From JAWSVE01 sp033852115 (GTDB taxonomy: Bacteria > Pseudomonadota > Gammaproteobacteria > Pseudomonadales > Cellvibrionaceae), in contig JAWSVE010000009.1 of the NCBI GenBank assembly GCA_033852115.1, positions 33,085 to 97,084 on the forward strand: a DNA stretch of 64,000 nt, in the 5' to 3' direction. Position numbers and translations under genes: made by a program. This document shows positions 42,384 to 52,160 of the stretch, in pieces. The first letter of the stretch is position 1. The number at the start of each line of letters is the position of its first letter. Below the pieces are notes generated by a model. The model worked only from the letters and a program-made list of their open reading frames with translations. It searched no databases and was not told where the DNA came from.

Positions 42384-43415
42384 CTACTGGCTGTCGTCTT
42401 TCGGGATCAGCCCCTTGTCTTGCATACGCCCGATTTCCAGCGCGTGCTTCATCGCGTAGTTACCTTCATGGCAAGCATATTCATACCACCCTGCGGATGT
42501 ATAGAATTCATATTCACCACCCCAAGGCTTTTCCCACACCAACGGATCTTCAACATGAAACGCATAGTGCAAACGATCAGGCCCCGCACGCGTGAAACGT
42601 TCCGTGACTTTCAACTGATCTGATGCATGATGAAAATACTGTTTAGGGCTGTAATTTATTGTCTCAACAACGAGCGTATCACCTTCGTACCAGCCAATAG
42701 AATCACCCATCCAAGGCCGAGTAATAGCTGACTCTGGTAAATGCTCGGCGTTCAAACGAATAATCCGCGCATCATGAATGGTTTCAGCGAGAATCATTAC
42801 ATGATCAGGTGATTGCACAATTTGGTAGTTTGCATTGTAGGCACCTTGGTGCAAAACAGCCCCTGCCTGCGACGGCCAAAATATACAGCGCTCTACAGCC
42901 GAGCGTGTTTCGTAGGATTCTAGGTCGCCCACATCAATGGTAAAAAAGATCGTGTGCCAGCCATCTGTTTTCTTCGCTGGAGCATCATCTTTTCTCGGAG
43001 GAATACGACCGTTTTTCGGGTAAGTTATTAGCGATGTGCGAGGCTCTCCGCCTACGCGCATGACTCTATTAACGTTACCAACCCAAAAGCGGTTGTAGCC
43101 ACCCGTTCGGCCATCATTGGGAACGCCCTCGTTCGGGTCGGTGGGTTTGTTAGCCTCTTCATATCGCTTATCGGCTCCCCCCTCCATTTTCATCACTTCA
43201 GCGTCACTTAGCACTAACCGATCACCATATTGTTGCGGACGTTGAAATCGAGTTAACGTTTCGTTGGTCCACATACCCGCAATGTCCGGCTGGCCTTGCG
43301 CATTGCGAGGCGCCTTGTACTCGTCGGCTGCGTGTGCAGCAGAAAAGCCACACAGCGCACCTAGCGCTAACAATAAGAACCCCCGCTGTCTAATATCTAG
43401 CTTACGATGCGTCAT
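42384..43415 (-). CDS. Secreted protein of an uncharacterised family, paralogue of 30173-31180
   Basis: 343 residues with a signal peptide (about 8-29, ending AHA-A) and a GGGGGA Shine-Dalgarno. It repeats the landmarks of the protein at 30173: DIAGMWTNETLTRFQRP near the start, GGYNRFW, NYQIVQSPDHVMILAETIHDARIIRL, MGDSIGWYEGDTLVVETINY and YEYACHEGNYAMKHAL at the end. The conserved acidic and histidine residues (HDARIIR, EGDTL, CHEGNY) could form a ligand or metal site, but no activity is known to me. It is convergent with a carboxylesterase gene and shares its terminator. The C-terminal tail is charged. Confidence 0.72.
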   Translation of the reverse strand: MTHRKLDIRQRGFLLLALGALCGFSAAHAADEYKAPRNAQGQPDIAGMWTNETLTRFQRPQQYGDRLVLSDAEVMKMEGGADKRYEEANKPTDPNEGVPNDGRTGGYNRFWVGNVNRVMRVGGEPRTSLITYPKNGRIPPRKDDAPAKKTDGWHTIFFTIDVGDLESYETRSAVERCIFWPSQAGAVLHQGAYNANYQIVQSPDHVMILAETIHDARIIRLNAEHLPESAITRPWMGDSIGWYEGDTLVVETINYSPKQYFHHASDQLKVTERFTRAGPDRLHYAFHVEDPLVWEKPWGGEYEFYTSAGWYEYACHEGNYAMKHALEIGRMQDKGLIPKDDSQ

Positions 43416-43568
43416 AGATTATCCCCCGGACTTAGCCGAAAATTTATTTTCGATTAGATTTTCCCACAGCTATCCCCGGAGAGAAACGCTACGAGCATAA
43501 TCTTATCAACGGCTAAACAATTCTATACATAGGAACTATGTTGCTGGAGCCGCACGGGACCACTAGGG

Positions 43569-46421
43569 TTAACTCGTTGCGGCTGGCGAGGGCTTCGCGC
43601 GCGGATATTTAGTAGGGTAGGCTCTCAATAGTTGTTCGAGCTTTTCAATATCGATGGGCTTTGCGAGATACTCATTCATACCCGCCTCGAAGCAAGCGTC
43701 TATGTGAGAGCGCACTGCATGAGCGGTAAGTGCAACGATCGGGATTGGAGGCAAATTATCTTCTCTTTCCCAACGCCTTATCTCGGTTGTGGCAGTTGGG
43801 CCATCCATATTTGGCATATCAAAATCCATTAATACCAAATCGAATTTCTCTGGGTTACTTTTTAGCGCATCAACGGCTAGCAACCCGTCTTCAACCAAAA
43901 TGACTTGCTGGTTGAGCTTTTTCAAAATGCCTCGAACAACGACTTGATTAACTGGATTGTCTTCCGCGACCAAGATCGTTAATTGTGGAATATCTGTATC
44001 TGCTGGTTGATTTACCAAGAAAGCGACATTGTTGCCGGATACAGTATGGGCCAGTATAGATTTGTAAGCTTGCTGCAGATCGCCTGGTAAAGCTGGCTTC
44101 TCCATAACTTTGTTAATCCCAGCTGCGGCTAATTCGTTTTGCGGCGGGTAATTGATGGCAGAAGTTAACAACACTCTTGGGATTCCACGAAATCGTTCGT
44201 CATGGTTAATCTTGCTACTGGTTTCCACACCGTCCATCCCCGGCATTACCAGATCCAAACTAATCAAATCAAAGGATTTACCGGCTGCGTAGCTGGCTTC
44301 CAACATGTCAAGCGCTTCAATGCCATCCTTTGCACGTTCGACATCCATACCCCATGTTTCGGCTTGAACAACAAGCAGCTCCGAAAACGTATAGTTATCT
44401 TCTACCACTAAAATACGTTTCCCCTCTAGCGTTAAGTCATGGTGCCCTTGGCTACTGGTTACGCTTTGCTTCCCGTACTCGAGTTGTGCGGTAACCCAGA
44501 AGGTCGATCCTTTACCCGGTATGCTTTCCACACCGATGTTGCCGCCCATGGCATCGGCAAGTTGTTTGCAGATCGACAGGCCCAACCCGGTACCTCCATG
44601 TATACGTGCTGTGGCATTGCTAGCTTGTGAGAACGCATCAAACAGTTTAGCTTGAGAAGCTGCGGGGATGCCTGGACCAGAATCAATGACGGCTATCCGA
44701 ATGAGGCCCTCCGACTGTGAATCCTTGCTGACCTTCAAAACTATTTGACCTTGCTCGGTAAATTTCACCGCATTGCTAATAAAATTTAGCATGACTTGTT
44801 TAACGCGTGTTGGGTCACCAATAAGTATTGATGGCAACTCCAGGTCTATATCTGCAATTAATTCTATCCCTTTATCCGCGGCATTAACTTTAAAAACATC
44901 GAGACTATCAACGGCTAGACGTTGAATATTAAAAGGAATTTTTTCTAACTCAATTTTCCCCGAAGAAAACTTCGAATAATCGAGGATATCATTGATAATG
45001 GTTAATAATGACGAACCGGAAGATCGAATGATATTGACATAATACAAACTTGTCTTATCTTTGAGGCGGTCAGCGAGTAATTCCGCCATACCTAGAACGC
45101 CGCTCAATGGCGTTCGAATTTCGTGGCTCATCCTCGCCAAGAATTCGCTCTTTGCTTTATTGTCAGATTCTGCTTGCAATTTCGATTCACGCATTTTTCG
45201 AATTCTATGCGCCAATGCAAATGCCAGAAATAACGCTTGAAAATAGAACGAAGCCGATTGGAGCAAGTAACCATTCTCCTCAATAGGCGCAGGTAGCCCT
45301 GCCACATACATCATCATATTAATGGCGGAGAATCCGTATACGCTCCACGCAATAAGATAATATTTGGCATGTACCACACCTCGGTGTAAGGCGTAAAATC
45401 CAACTCCTATAAACACTAAGAATGAGAATATGACATAGAAAGACATGATGCCAATATCAAAACTTGGGATCAGCCGCTTCAACACGATCATCACGACCAA
45501 CAGACCGTTCAAACCATATAAGACTTTCACCAACCGTGTTGAAAGGCTATTCAGCCCCAAAAAGTGGATCATGAAGGGATAAGCCGCCAGTATTGGAAGG
45601 TAGATAATAATCAACGAGATTTGGTCTTGTAGCCAAGGGTTGTTCGGTAAAAAATATTTAAAAGAGATGCCTTGCTGGTAAAAAAACCAACACATAGAAC
45701 CCAACATTTGTAGTCCGTAATAGAGATAGGCTCGATCTCGAATCGAAAAAGATAAGAACAAATGATAGGCTGCCAATGCAAATAGAAATCCAAGCGAAAA
45801 ACCTCCCCATCCCCGCCAAGTCAAATCAATAGAATCAAGAATCTTTTGAGTTGTAATCGTTGGCGTGTAATGAGGAACTGGGGCGTACTCAATTTTTGTG
45901 AGGACTTGCAATGTTGTATTTGATGGCAGAGATAAGGGGAAATGAGCGAACCTATTCGGGTGAGGCCAACTCGAAAACTTATCGTCTGACGAAATCTTGT
46001 AGTGTTCGAGTAGATCTCCCTCTGATACCAGAAAAACCTCAACGTCACCAGGAAACCCACTGCCTAACCCAAATAGCCATTTATCTTCTGCCGCAATGGA
46101 ACCAGTTGCAATATCAAACCGCATCCATACTGGCAATTTGTATTGATCGGCGGAAATAAAAAATGTAGCCGCCTGACGCCCCTGGCTTAGCGGTAAGCTA
46201 GCGACCTCCTGCCAACCCATATTTTGCGCGGGAAAGAAATGTAAAGCCGTCGCTAATTGTTTATAGGTAGGTGATTCAATATAAACAACTCTATCTAAGG
46301 TGTCAGACTCTTCCGCGGCAGAAGTAAGTCCCCCCACTGATAACAATGGCAGCAACGCCCACAGCACTATGGCAGCAGCCTTTTTCGGAAGACGGCCATT
46401 GACCGCCCTTATACACTTCAC
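43569..46421 (-). CDS. 7TMR-DISM hybrid histidine kinase with two receivers
   Basis: 950 residues, probably from a GTG start at 46421 preceded by GGAAAG. Signal segment (about 15-36), periplasmic 7TMR-DISM type-2 sensor (about 45-200; WMRFDIATGS, EVFLVSEGDL) and a seven-helix bundle (about 205-415; GGFSLGFLFALAAYHLFL is helix 1). Then HisKA with RMSHEIRTPLSG (about 425-495), an HATPase domain with FISNAVKFTE, DSGPGIP and GTGLGLSI, and two receivers. The first (about 665-785) has ISLDLVMPGMDG, the second (about 810-930) LMDFDMPNMDG; both keep the phospho-accepting Asp and the late Lys. No HPt domain is attached, so a separate phosphotransfer protein is implied. It is divergent from the binding-protein/GGDEF-EAL pair. 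The signal is unknown; 7TMR-DISM sensors are thought to bind carbohydrates or other small ligands. Confidence 0.92.
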   Translation of the reverse strand: MKCIRAVNGRLPKKAAAIVLWALLPLLSVGGLTSAAEESDTLDRVVYIESPTYKQLATALHFFPAQNMGWQEVASLPLSQGRQAATFFISADQYKLPVWMRFDIATGSIAAEDKWLFGLGSGFPGDVEVFLVSEGDLLEHYKISSDDKFSSWPHPNRFAHFPLSLPSNTTLQVLTKIEYAPVPHYTPTITTQKILDSIDLTWRGWGGFSLGFLFALAAYHLFLSFSIRDRAYLYYGLQMLGSMCWFFYQQGISFKYFLPNNPWLQDQISLIIIYLPILAAYPFMIHFLGLNSLSTRLVKVLYGLNGLLVVMIVLKRLIPSFDIGIMSFYVIFSFLVFIGVGFYALHRGVVHAKYYLIAWSVYGFSAINMMMYVAGLPAPIEENGYLLQSASFYFQALFLAFALAHRIRKMRESKLQAESDNKAKSEFLARMSHEIRTPLSGVLGMAELLADRLKDKTSLYYVNIIRSSGSSLLTIINDILDYSKFSSGKIELEKIPFNIQRLAVDSLDVFKVNAADKGIELIADIDLELPSILIGDPTRVKQVMLNFISNAVKFTEQGQIVLKVSKDSQSEGLIRIAVIDSGPGIPAASQAKLFDAFSQASNATARIHGGTGLGLSICKQLADAMGGNIGVESIPGKGSTFWVTAQLEYGKQSVTSSQGHHDLTLEGKRILVVEDNYTFSELLVVQAETWGMDVERAKDGIEALDMLEASYAAGKSFDLISLDLVMPGMDGVETSSKINHDERFRGIPRVLLTSAINYPPQNELAAAGINKVMEKPALPGDLQQAYKSILAHTVSGNNVAFLVNQPADTDIPQLTILVAEDNPVNQVVVRGILKKLNQQVILVEDGLLAVDALKSNPEKFDLVLMDFDMPNMDGPTATTEIRRWEREDNLPPIPIVALTAHAVRSHIDACFEAGMNEYLAKPIDIEKLEQLLRAYPTKYPRAKPSPAATS

Positions 46422-46636
46422 GTTATAAACTTTCCGCGTTTTTAATCAAAATCTTTTCGTGTTCTTAGCATTAAGTGTAGATGCATTTTTGTTCGACAGC
46501 GCCGAACAAACGAAGTGGGATATGGAACGAATGAAATAACTCGTGATTAGGCGGAATAGATAATACAGGCAATATCTGCATAAACTCCTATACTAATTAA
46601 TACCTACGCCTCTAAATTTTTATACATCGATAGAAT

Positions 46637-47578
46637 ATGCGACTTTGGGTTTTATTTCTTTCATTATTTTTGGTCGCTTGTGGGCCCAGCCCAGTTGATC
46701 GAATCAATATTGGGTTGAATGTTTGGCCCGGCTACGCGCCTCTCTATCTAGCCGAAGATTTAGGTTACCTTAACAAATCCAAGGTACGCCTTACAATATT
46801 GCCATCGGCGTCGGAAGTGATGCACGCCGTCCGCACTGGTGTGCTGGACGCAGCCGCATTAACGCTGGATGAAACTCTTTCACTCATAGATGACGGGTAC
46901 GATCTCACTGTAGTTCTCATTTTTGATTACTCTCACGGTGGAGACGTTCTTCTTGCTAAACCCTACATCGAGTCGCTAGCCACTTTAAAAGGACGGTCCA
47001 TCGCGGTAGAAAACACAGCGGTCGGTGCGCTGCTACTGCAGAGTGCTTTAGAAAAGGCACAATTACGTTTTTCAGACATTGACATGCAAGTATGCGGCTT
47101 CGGCCAACATATCGCCTGCTACGAAAACGCCGATGCGATTGTCACGTTTGAACCCGTAAAAAGTCATTTGATTCGTCAAGGTGCGGTGTCGTTATTCGAT
47201 AGCTCTAGTATCCCCGATACTATTGTTGACGTTTTGGTGGTAAACAAATCATCAGTGGCGTCAGCTAAAAAACCGGTGCAACACCTCATCGACGCCTACT
47301 TCAGAGCACGGCAGTTTATGCGTGATCAACCCGATGAAGCCATGGCAATCATCGGTGAAAGGCTCAGCCTAAACAGTAGCGATATGGATGTGATCTACTC
47401 GGGTATTGAAATACCGGAGAGAGACGACATGATCATTAAGCTATCAGGCAACCCATCTCCACTGGAAAAAACGGCATCATCTCTCGCTCAATTCATGTAT
47501 GAAAATAAGTTGATTAAATCGCCATTAAAGATTAATCAGCTCACATCGGACAATTTTGTCATCATGAGGGAAGAATGA
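46637..47578 (+). CDS. NMT1/SsuA-like periplasmic-binding lipoprotein
   Basis: 313 residues. The signal ends LVAC (Cys15), so it is lipid-anchored. The fold is that of nitrate/taurine/thiamine-precursor binding proteins: INIGLNVWPGYAPLYLAEDLGYL at the start, then a GVLDAAALTLDETL segment and LKGRSIAVENTAVGALLLQ at the lobe boundary. No permease or ATPase gene follows. Instead its stop overlaps by four bases (ATGA) the start of a membrane GGDEF/EAL protein. This strongly suggests it delivers a ligand signal to that enzyme rather than feeding a transporter. The ligand cannot be read from sequence. Divergent from the 7TMR-DISM kinase gene. Confidence 0.88.
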   Translation: MRLWVLFLSLFLVACGPSPVDRINIGLNVWPGYAPLYLAEDLGYLNKSKVRLTILPSASEVMHAVRTGVLDAAALTLDETLSLIDDGYDLTVVLIFDYSHGGDVLLAKPYIESLATLKGRSIAVENTAVGALLLQSALEKAQLRFSDIDMQVCGFGQHIACYENADAIVTFEPVKSHLIRQGAVSLFDSSSIPDTIVDVLVVNKSSVASAKKPVQHLIDAYFRARQFMRDQPDEAMAIIGERLSLNSSDMDVIYSGIEIPERDDMIIKLSGNPSPLEKTASSLAQFMYENKLIKSPLKINQLTSDNFVIMREE

Positions 47579-50025
47579 CAGGATACCGAAGTATTTCCCT
47601 TAAACTATGGCTTCCAATCCTTCTGAGTATAAGTTTCGGGGGGCTTTGGCTAATTCTAGTGCTGGACAATTATTCTTCACGCAAGGAAGAAATAATCTCA
47701 CGCAATCTTGACTTTGTTCGGTATGATATCGCTTCGCTAGTGAGAGAAATGGAATCGAACATCCAAAAGGATCAACTTGCTGGAGCCAGCATTACTCTCG
47801 CAGCAAAATCTGCAAACATTAACTACATCGCTCTCGCAGCAACCGACCATAGAGGAAATATATTATTTTCTGCACGCCCTAATCATGTGAATGAGCCTGC
47901 GTCATCTCTGTTTCCTGACTTCAACAAAAATGTAATTGCTAAACTTCAGTCTGAGAAAACCTACCAGATAACTTACTCGGGTGATGAAGAAAAAATTATC
48001 GCCTATGCACCGCTAACACTGGCTGCTGAAGCGAACGAACTGCGTTCCTTAAACGTAGGGTCAATCTTCATAGTGTTTGACTTATCGCATCAACTGCAAA
48101 ATGTAAAACACGCTATATTTGAGCAAAGCGCCTATACAGGGGTGTTTTTTATCGCCATTTTAGGCGGCTTGTGGCTCATTTTTTACAAGTTTGTGCAATT
48201 ACCCGTGAAACACATTGTCGACAGCACAAAAAATTTGTATGGGCAACGTGACGGAGTAGTATGTCGCATACAAGGAAACGGAGAACTATACGAAATCGCA
48301 GAATCTTTCAACGCCATGACTGCGGAATTAGACCTTCGTTCATTTCTGGTAAATAAAGCCGAATACGAGATTACGTTAAAAGACAGCTTGTTTGATAGCT
48401 TGTTCTTAGCTATTCCCGATACGTTTTTCCTGCTCGACGATACGGGAAATGTAATCGACCTAAGAACATCTGACCACCAAGACCCTCACACCCCGGCCAC
48501 GCACTTAGTCGGAGAAAATATACGTCGATTCTTTCCGTCAGACGTTGCAGCCCATTACTCTCATGCAATGGCAACGGTCAAAGAACTTAGGTCTTTGCAG
48601 ATTATTGAGTACTCATTGAGCCAAGACCAGCAAGACAGACACTTCGAGTCCAGAATCAATTATTCAGACTCAAACAAACAGTTTCTCGTGGTCATTAGGG
48701 ATATCACTGAGCGAAAACACTTTGAAGAGAAAATTCTCTACCAAGCCCACTACGACTCGTTGACCAAGTTACCTAATCGATTCTTGGCTATGGACCGTCT
48801 CTCTCAACAGCTCAAAAATGCGGCGAGAACTCAGTCTTCAACAGCTGTTGTATTTCTTGATCTCGATGATTTCAAAAAGATCAATGACACTCTTGGACAT
48901 GAAACGGGCGACGCATTATTGATCGCTACAGCCAATCGACTCAAGGCTTGTGTTCGTTCTCAAGACACTATTGCTCGTTTGGGCGGCGATGAATTTATAC
49001 TCGTAACCGCCTCCGTAGACTCAAGTCAATCTCTAACCCACATTACCGAAACGTTACTCAACGCATTCGACAAACCTTTTTATATTCACGATCGTGAAAT
49101 AATAATTTCAGCTAGCGCTGGCATTTCTACCTATCCAGACGATGGGAATACGCCATCTGACCTGTTGAGAAAAGCCGATGCTGCAATGTATTCGGCCAAG
49201 AGCAAAGGTCGCAATGCCTTTTCGTTTTTCACCGACAGTATGAATAAAGAAGCCTACCGCCAATTGAGTATCGAAGAGCAATTACACGGAGCGCTGGAAC
49301 GTGAGGAGGTTTACGTCGTCTTTCAGCCTCAATTTGGTATTGCGAGTCGAGAGATCGTCGGAGCAGAAGCACTTTTACGCTGGCAAAACCCCAAACTCGG
49401 TAGCGTCTCACCCGCCGAGTTTATTCCGATTGCGGAAAAAACAGGTAAGATCATAGCGCTGGGAAATTTCGTACTTGAGCAGTCGTTAAAGGCATTCACG
49501 AGCTGGCAAGCGTTTACGGATGAGAATTTTCGCATAGCGGTGAACCTCTCTCCGCGGCAGTTTAGGGGTGACAGGTTAACAGAAAACATTGTCGAACTAC
49601 TTCAGCATTACGGTGTAGAGGCTAAGCATATCGAACTGGAGATTACGGAAGGTGTTTTACTCGGCGAGCAGGGCTTTGTCACAGAAGAACTCGAAAAATT
49701 AAGCCGTTCTAATATTCAACTAGCGATGGATGACTTTGGTACAGGATACTCCTCATTGAGCTACCTGCGGAGCTATCCGTTTAAAGCTTTAAAAATTGAT
49801 CGATCTTTTGTGTCGGACATCGGGGTTAAACCCGACGCTACAAAGCTAATTCACGCCATCATTGAAATGGCGCACGGCTTAGACCTGCAGGTCGTTGCTG
49901 AAGGAATAGAGACTGAGGAACAACTGACAACATTGGATGAGCTTGATTGCGATATCGGACAAGGCTTTTATCTCGGGAAACCGGTACGAGCGTCAGAACT
50001 GAAAAGTAGAATTATTAACGTATAA
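47575..50025 (+). CDS. Membrane PAS-GGDEF-EAL cyclic-di-GMP enzyme
   Basis: 816 residues: membrane helix 1 (about 12-28), a periplasmic sensor region (29-190; possibly single-Cache-like), helix 2 (about 192-212), a HAMP-like linker and a PAS domain (about 275-395). The diguanylate cyclase domain carries an intact RLGGDEF motif (about 467-473). The EAL domain has EALLRW (about 597), ELEITEGVLL and DDFGTGYSSL. Both catalytic signatures are intact, so it could make or degrade cyclic-di-GMP; in such tandem proteins one activity often dominates and the other is regulatory. Translational coupling to the upstream binding protein suggests that protein docks on the periplasmic region. c-di-GMP normally governs the switch between motility and surface life. 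Confidence 0.93.
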   Translation: MTGYRSISLKLWLPILLSISFGGLWLILVLDNYSSRKEEIISRNLDFVRYDIASLVREMESNIQKDQLAGASITLAAKSANINYIALAATDHRGNILFSARPNHVNEPASSLFPDFNKNVIAKLQSEKTYQITYSGDEEKIIAYAPLTLAAEANELRSLNVGSIFIVFDLSHQLQNVKHAIFEQSAYTGVFFIAILGGLWLIFYKFVQLPVKHIVDSTKNLYGQRDGVVCRIQGNGELYEIAESFNAMTAELDLRSFLVNKAEYEITLKDSLFDSLFLAIPDTFFLLDDTGNVIDLRTSDHQDPHTPATHLVGENIRRFFPSDVAAHYSHAMATVKELRSLQIIEYSLSQDQQDRHFESRINYSDSNKQFLVVIRDITERKHFEEKILYQAHYDSLTKLPNRFLAMDRLSQQLKNAARTQSSTAVVFLDLDDFKKINDTLGHETGDALLIATANRLKACVRSQDTIARLGGDEFILVTASVDSSQSLTHITETLLNAFDKPFYIHDREIIISASAGISTYPDDGNTPSDLLRKADAAMYSAKSKGRNAFSFFTDSMNKEAYRQLSIEEQLHGALEREEVYVVFQPQFGIASREIVGAEALLRWQNPKLGSVSPAEFIPIAEKTGKIIALGNFVLEQSLKAFTSWQAFTDENFRIAVNLSPRQFRGDRLTENIVELLQHYGVEAKHIELEITEGVLLGEQGFVTEELEKLSRSNIQLAMDDFGTGYSSLSYLRSYPFKALKIDRSFVSDIGVKPDATKLIHAIIEMAHGLDLQVVAEGIETEEQLTTLDELDCDIGQGFYLGKPVRASELKSRIINV

Positions 50026-50151
50026 CAACTGGCACACGAACATTCTCGCCACGATGATAGCAACCAACTGCACTAGTATTGACGACTTCTACTGACTGCT
50101 ACTGAGTTTTGACGTCATATGTAACAGTGGCCCCACAAACCCCAGCGGTGT

Positions 50152-51159
50152 TCATCGATTCCCAACCGGAAAATGACAGGCGACTAGGCCCTCGCTTGTC
50201 CCCTGCCCTTCGATATTGATTAAGTCAGGCTCCTGCGTGCGACACTTGTCTTGCACGTAAGGGCAACGGGTATGAAAGTGACAACCCGATGGCGGGTTGA
50301 TCGGTGAAGGTACTTCGCCTTGCAGCGCGACGAGTGCTTTTTTCTTATCTGGATCGGGTTTAGGAATGGCGTCAATCAATGCGCGGGTGTAAGGGTGGCT
50401 GGGGTTTTTATAGAGGGTTTGCGCATCGCTAATCTCGACAATCTTTCCTAGATACATTACCGCGATACGATCAGAGACGTGTTTTACAACCGCAAGATCA
50501 TGGGCGATAAATAACAATGCCAAGTTCAACTGCTTCTGTAAATCAATCAACAAGTTCATGATTTGCGATTGAATAGACACGTCAAGCGCCGATACCGGCT
50601 CGTCGCACACTAACAACTTGGGCTTTAATGCGATTGCACGGGCGATACCGATTCGCTGTCGCTGGCCGCCTGAGAATTCGTGCGGATATCGATTGGCGGC
50701 GTCGGGTTGCAAACCTACTTTCGCTAGTAACTCTTTTACCCAGACTTTTCGCTCTTCTGCGGTTCCCATGTTGTGAATCACGTAGGGCTCTTCGAGAATT
50801 GAGCCTACGGTATGTCGCGAGTTTAACGACTCCATGGGGTCTTGGAAGATGATTTGCATTTCGCTGCGAATCGAGCGCATGTCTTTCTTGCTGAGCGAAA
50901 GAATATCGCGACCTTCAAATTTAACACTGCCGCCAGTCGGTTCGTATAAACGCAAAATCGATTTAGCGACTGTACTTTTGCCACAACCTGATTCGCCGAC
51001 CAGCCCTAGTGTTTCGCCTCGCCTTAAGTCAAAGGTGACCCCGTCTACCGCATAGTTAGTCGCGACTTGACGAAACAATACACCACCACGAATCGGATAG
51101 TGCATTTGCAGATTGTCGACTGACAATAGTGTGTCTTCCGAAGGCATTTTACTTGTCAT
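50152..51159 (-). CDS. Peptide ABC transporter ATP-binding protein (DppF/OppF-like)
   Basis: Start at 51159, where ATGA overlaps the stop of the upstream ATPase gene and GGGAG lies 8 bases before; an earlier in-frame ATG at 51186 lies inside that gene. 335 residues. Walker A is GESGCGKST, the signature is FSGGQRQRIGIARAI, and Walker B is LLVCDEPVSALD. The C-terminal oligopeptide/dipeptide extension ends with a Cys cluster (CHFHTRCPYVQDKC), as in OppF/DppF proteins where it binds an iron-sulfur cluster or zinc. It powers the importer together with the preceding ATPase. Last gene of a five-gene operon. Confidence 0.95.
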   Translation of the reverse strand: MTSKMPSEDTLLSVDNLQMHYPIRGGVLFRQVATNYAVDGVTFDLRRGETLGLVGESGCGKSTVAKSILRLYEPTGGSVKFEGRDILSLSKKDMRSIRSEMQIIFQDPMESLNSRHTVGSILEEPYVIHNMGTAEERKVWVKELLAKVGLQPDAANRYPHEFSGGQRQRIGIARAIALKPKLLVCDEPVSALDVSIQSQIMNLLIDLQKQLNLALLFIAHDLAVVKHVSDRIAVMYLGKIVEISDAQTLYKNPSHPYTRALIDAIPKPDPDKKKALVALQGEVPSPINPPSGCHFHTRCPYVQDKCRTQEPDLINIEGQGTSEGLVACHFPVGNR

Positions 51160-52154
51160 TCGGCCAACTCCCGCCAACGATGGCACGCGACACGGTGCGA
51201 TGGATCATCATTAATAGCTTCGATTTGTGGCTCGGTTTCGCTACAGGCACTAGTCGCAAATTCGCAGCGTGTTCTGAAGCGGCACCCACTTGGCAAATCT
51301 CTCAAGCTTGGCACCATACCTGGGATAGTTTGGAGTTCTGATTTGCTTTCCGTTTCAAGTATTGGGATAGAATTTAATAAACCACGTGTATAAGGGTGCT
51401 TGGGTGCTTTAAAAAGATCGCGCACTGGCGCTTCCTCAACGATACAGCCCGCATACATCACAATCACACGATCACAGGTTTCGGCAATCACGCCTAAGTC
51501 GTGGGTGATAAACAATACCGACATGCCGATTTCTTGTTGTAGATCTTGAATGAGCTTCAGGATTTGATTTTGTGTGGTGACATCGAGTGCTGTCGTCGGT
51601 TCGTCAGCAATTAGAATATCGGGTTTACAGGCTAACGCCATTGCAATCATAGCCCGTTGACGCATGCCGCCGGATAGCTGGTGGGGGTATTCGTTGAGGC
51701 GCTTTTCTGGCGCAGGTATGGCAACCTTTTTTAGAATATCGATAGAGGCTTGTTTTATATCTTCTTCGCTCATTTCGGGGAAGTGCAACCGATAGACTTC
51801 TCCAATCTGCTTGCCAATACGATGCACCGGATTGAGCGCGGTCATTGGCTCTTGGAAGATCATCGCAATCTTGCGACCGCGAATATTATGCATCTCCTCA
51901 ATAGGCAGCGACAATAAATTTTTACCGTCGTAATCAATCACACCGTCGTCAATATTGCCCGAAGGCTGCGGCAACAAGCGCAGAATTGAAAACGCTGCCA
52001 CACTCTTTCCACAACCGGATTCACCTACCAGCCCCAGGCTTTCGCCACGGTTTAGAGTAAAACCAATACGGTTGAGCACCTCGACCTTACCGTCTTCTGT
52101 CTCAAAAGAAACGACAAGGTCTTTAACAGATAAAATGCTGGTTGATGACGACAT
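51156..52154 (-). CDS. Peptide ABC transporter ATP-binding protein (DppD/OppD-like)
   Basis: 332 residues, with Walker A GESGCGKSV, signature LSGGMRQRAMIAMAL and Walker B ILIADEPTTALD. A C-terminal oligopeptide/dipeptide extension has the Cys cluster CRFRTRCEFATSAC. It forms a heterodimer with the product of the next gene, whose start overlaps its stop. The gene begins 6 bases after the binding-protein stop. In Yej-type importers the two ATPases are usually fused in one chain, YejF; here they are separate. Confidence 0.95.
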   Translation of the reverse strand: MSSSTSILSVKDLVVSFETEDGKVEVLNRIGFTLNRGESLGLVGESGCGKSVAAFSILRLLPQPSGNIDDGVIDYDGKNLLSLPIEEMHNIRGRKIAMIFQEPMTALNPVHRIGKQIGEVYRLHFPEMSEEDIKQASIDILKKVAIPAPEKRLNEYPHQLSGGMRQRAMIAMALACKPDILIADEPTTALDVTTQNQILKLIQDLQQEIGMSVLFITHDLGVIAETCDRVIVMYAGCIVEEAPVRDLFKAPKHPYTRGLLNSIPILETESKSELQTIPGMVPSLRDLPSGCRFRTRCEFATSACSETEPQIEAINDDPSHRVACHRWRELAE

Positions 52155-52160
52155 TATGGA

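Noticed and set aside
43420..43477. Two TATCCCC half-sites upstream of the secreted protein gene at 43415
   Set aside because: The first is part of the GGGGGA ribosome-binding site on the minus strand, and neither has the matching GGGGATA half, so they are not further copies of the 20-bp palindrome.
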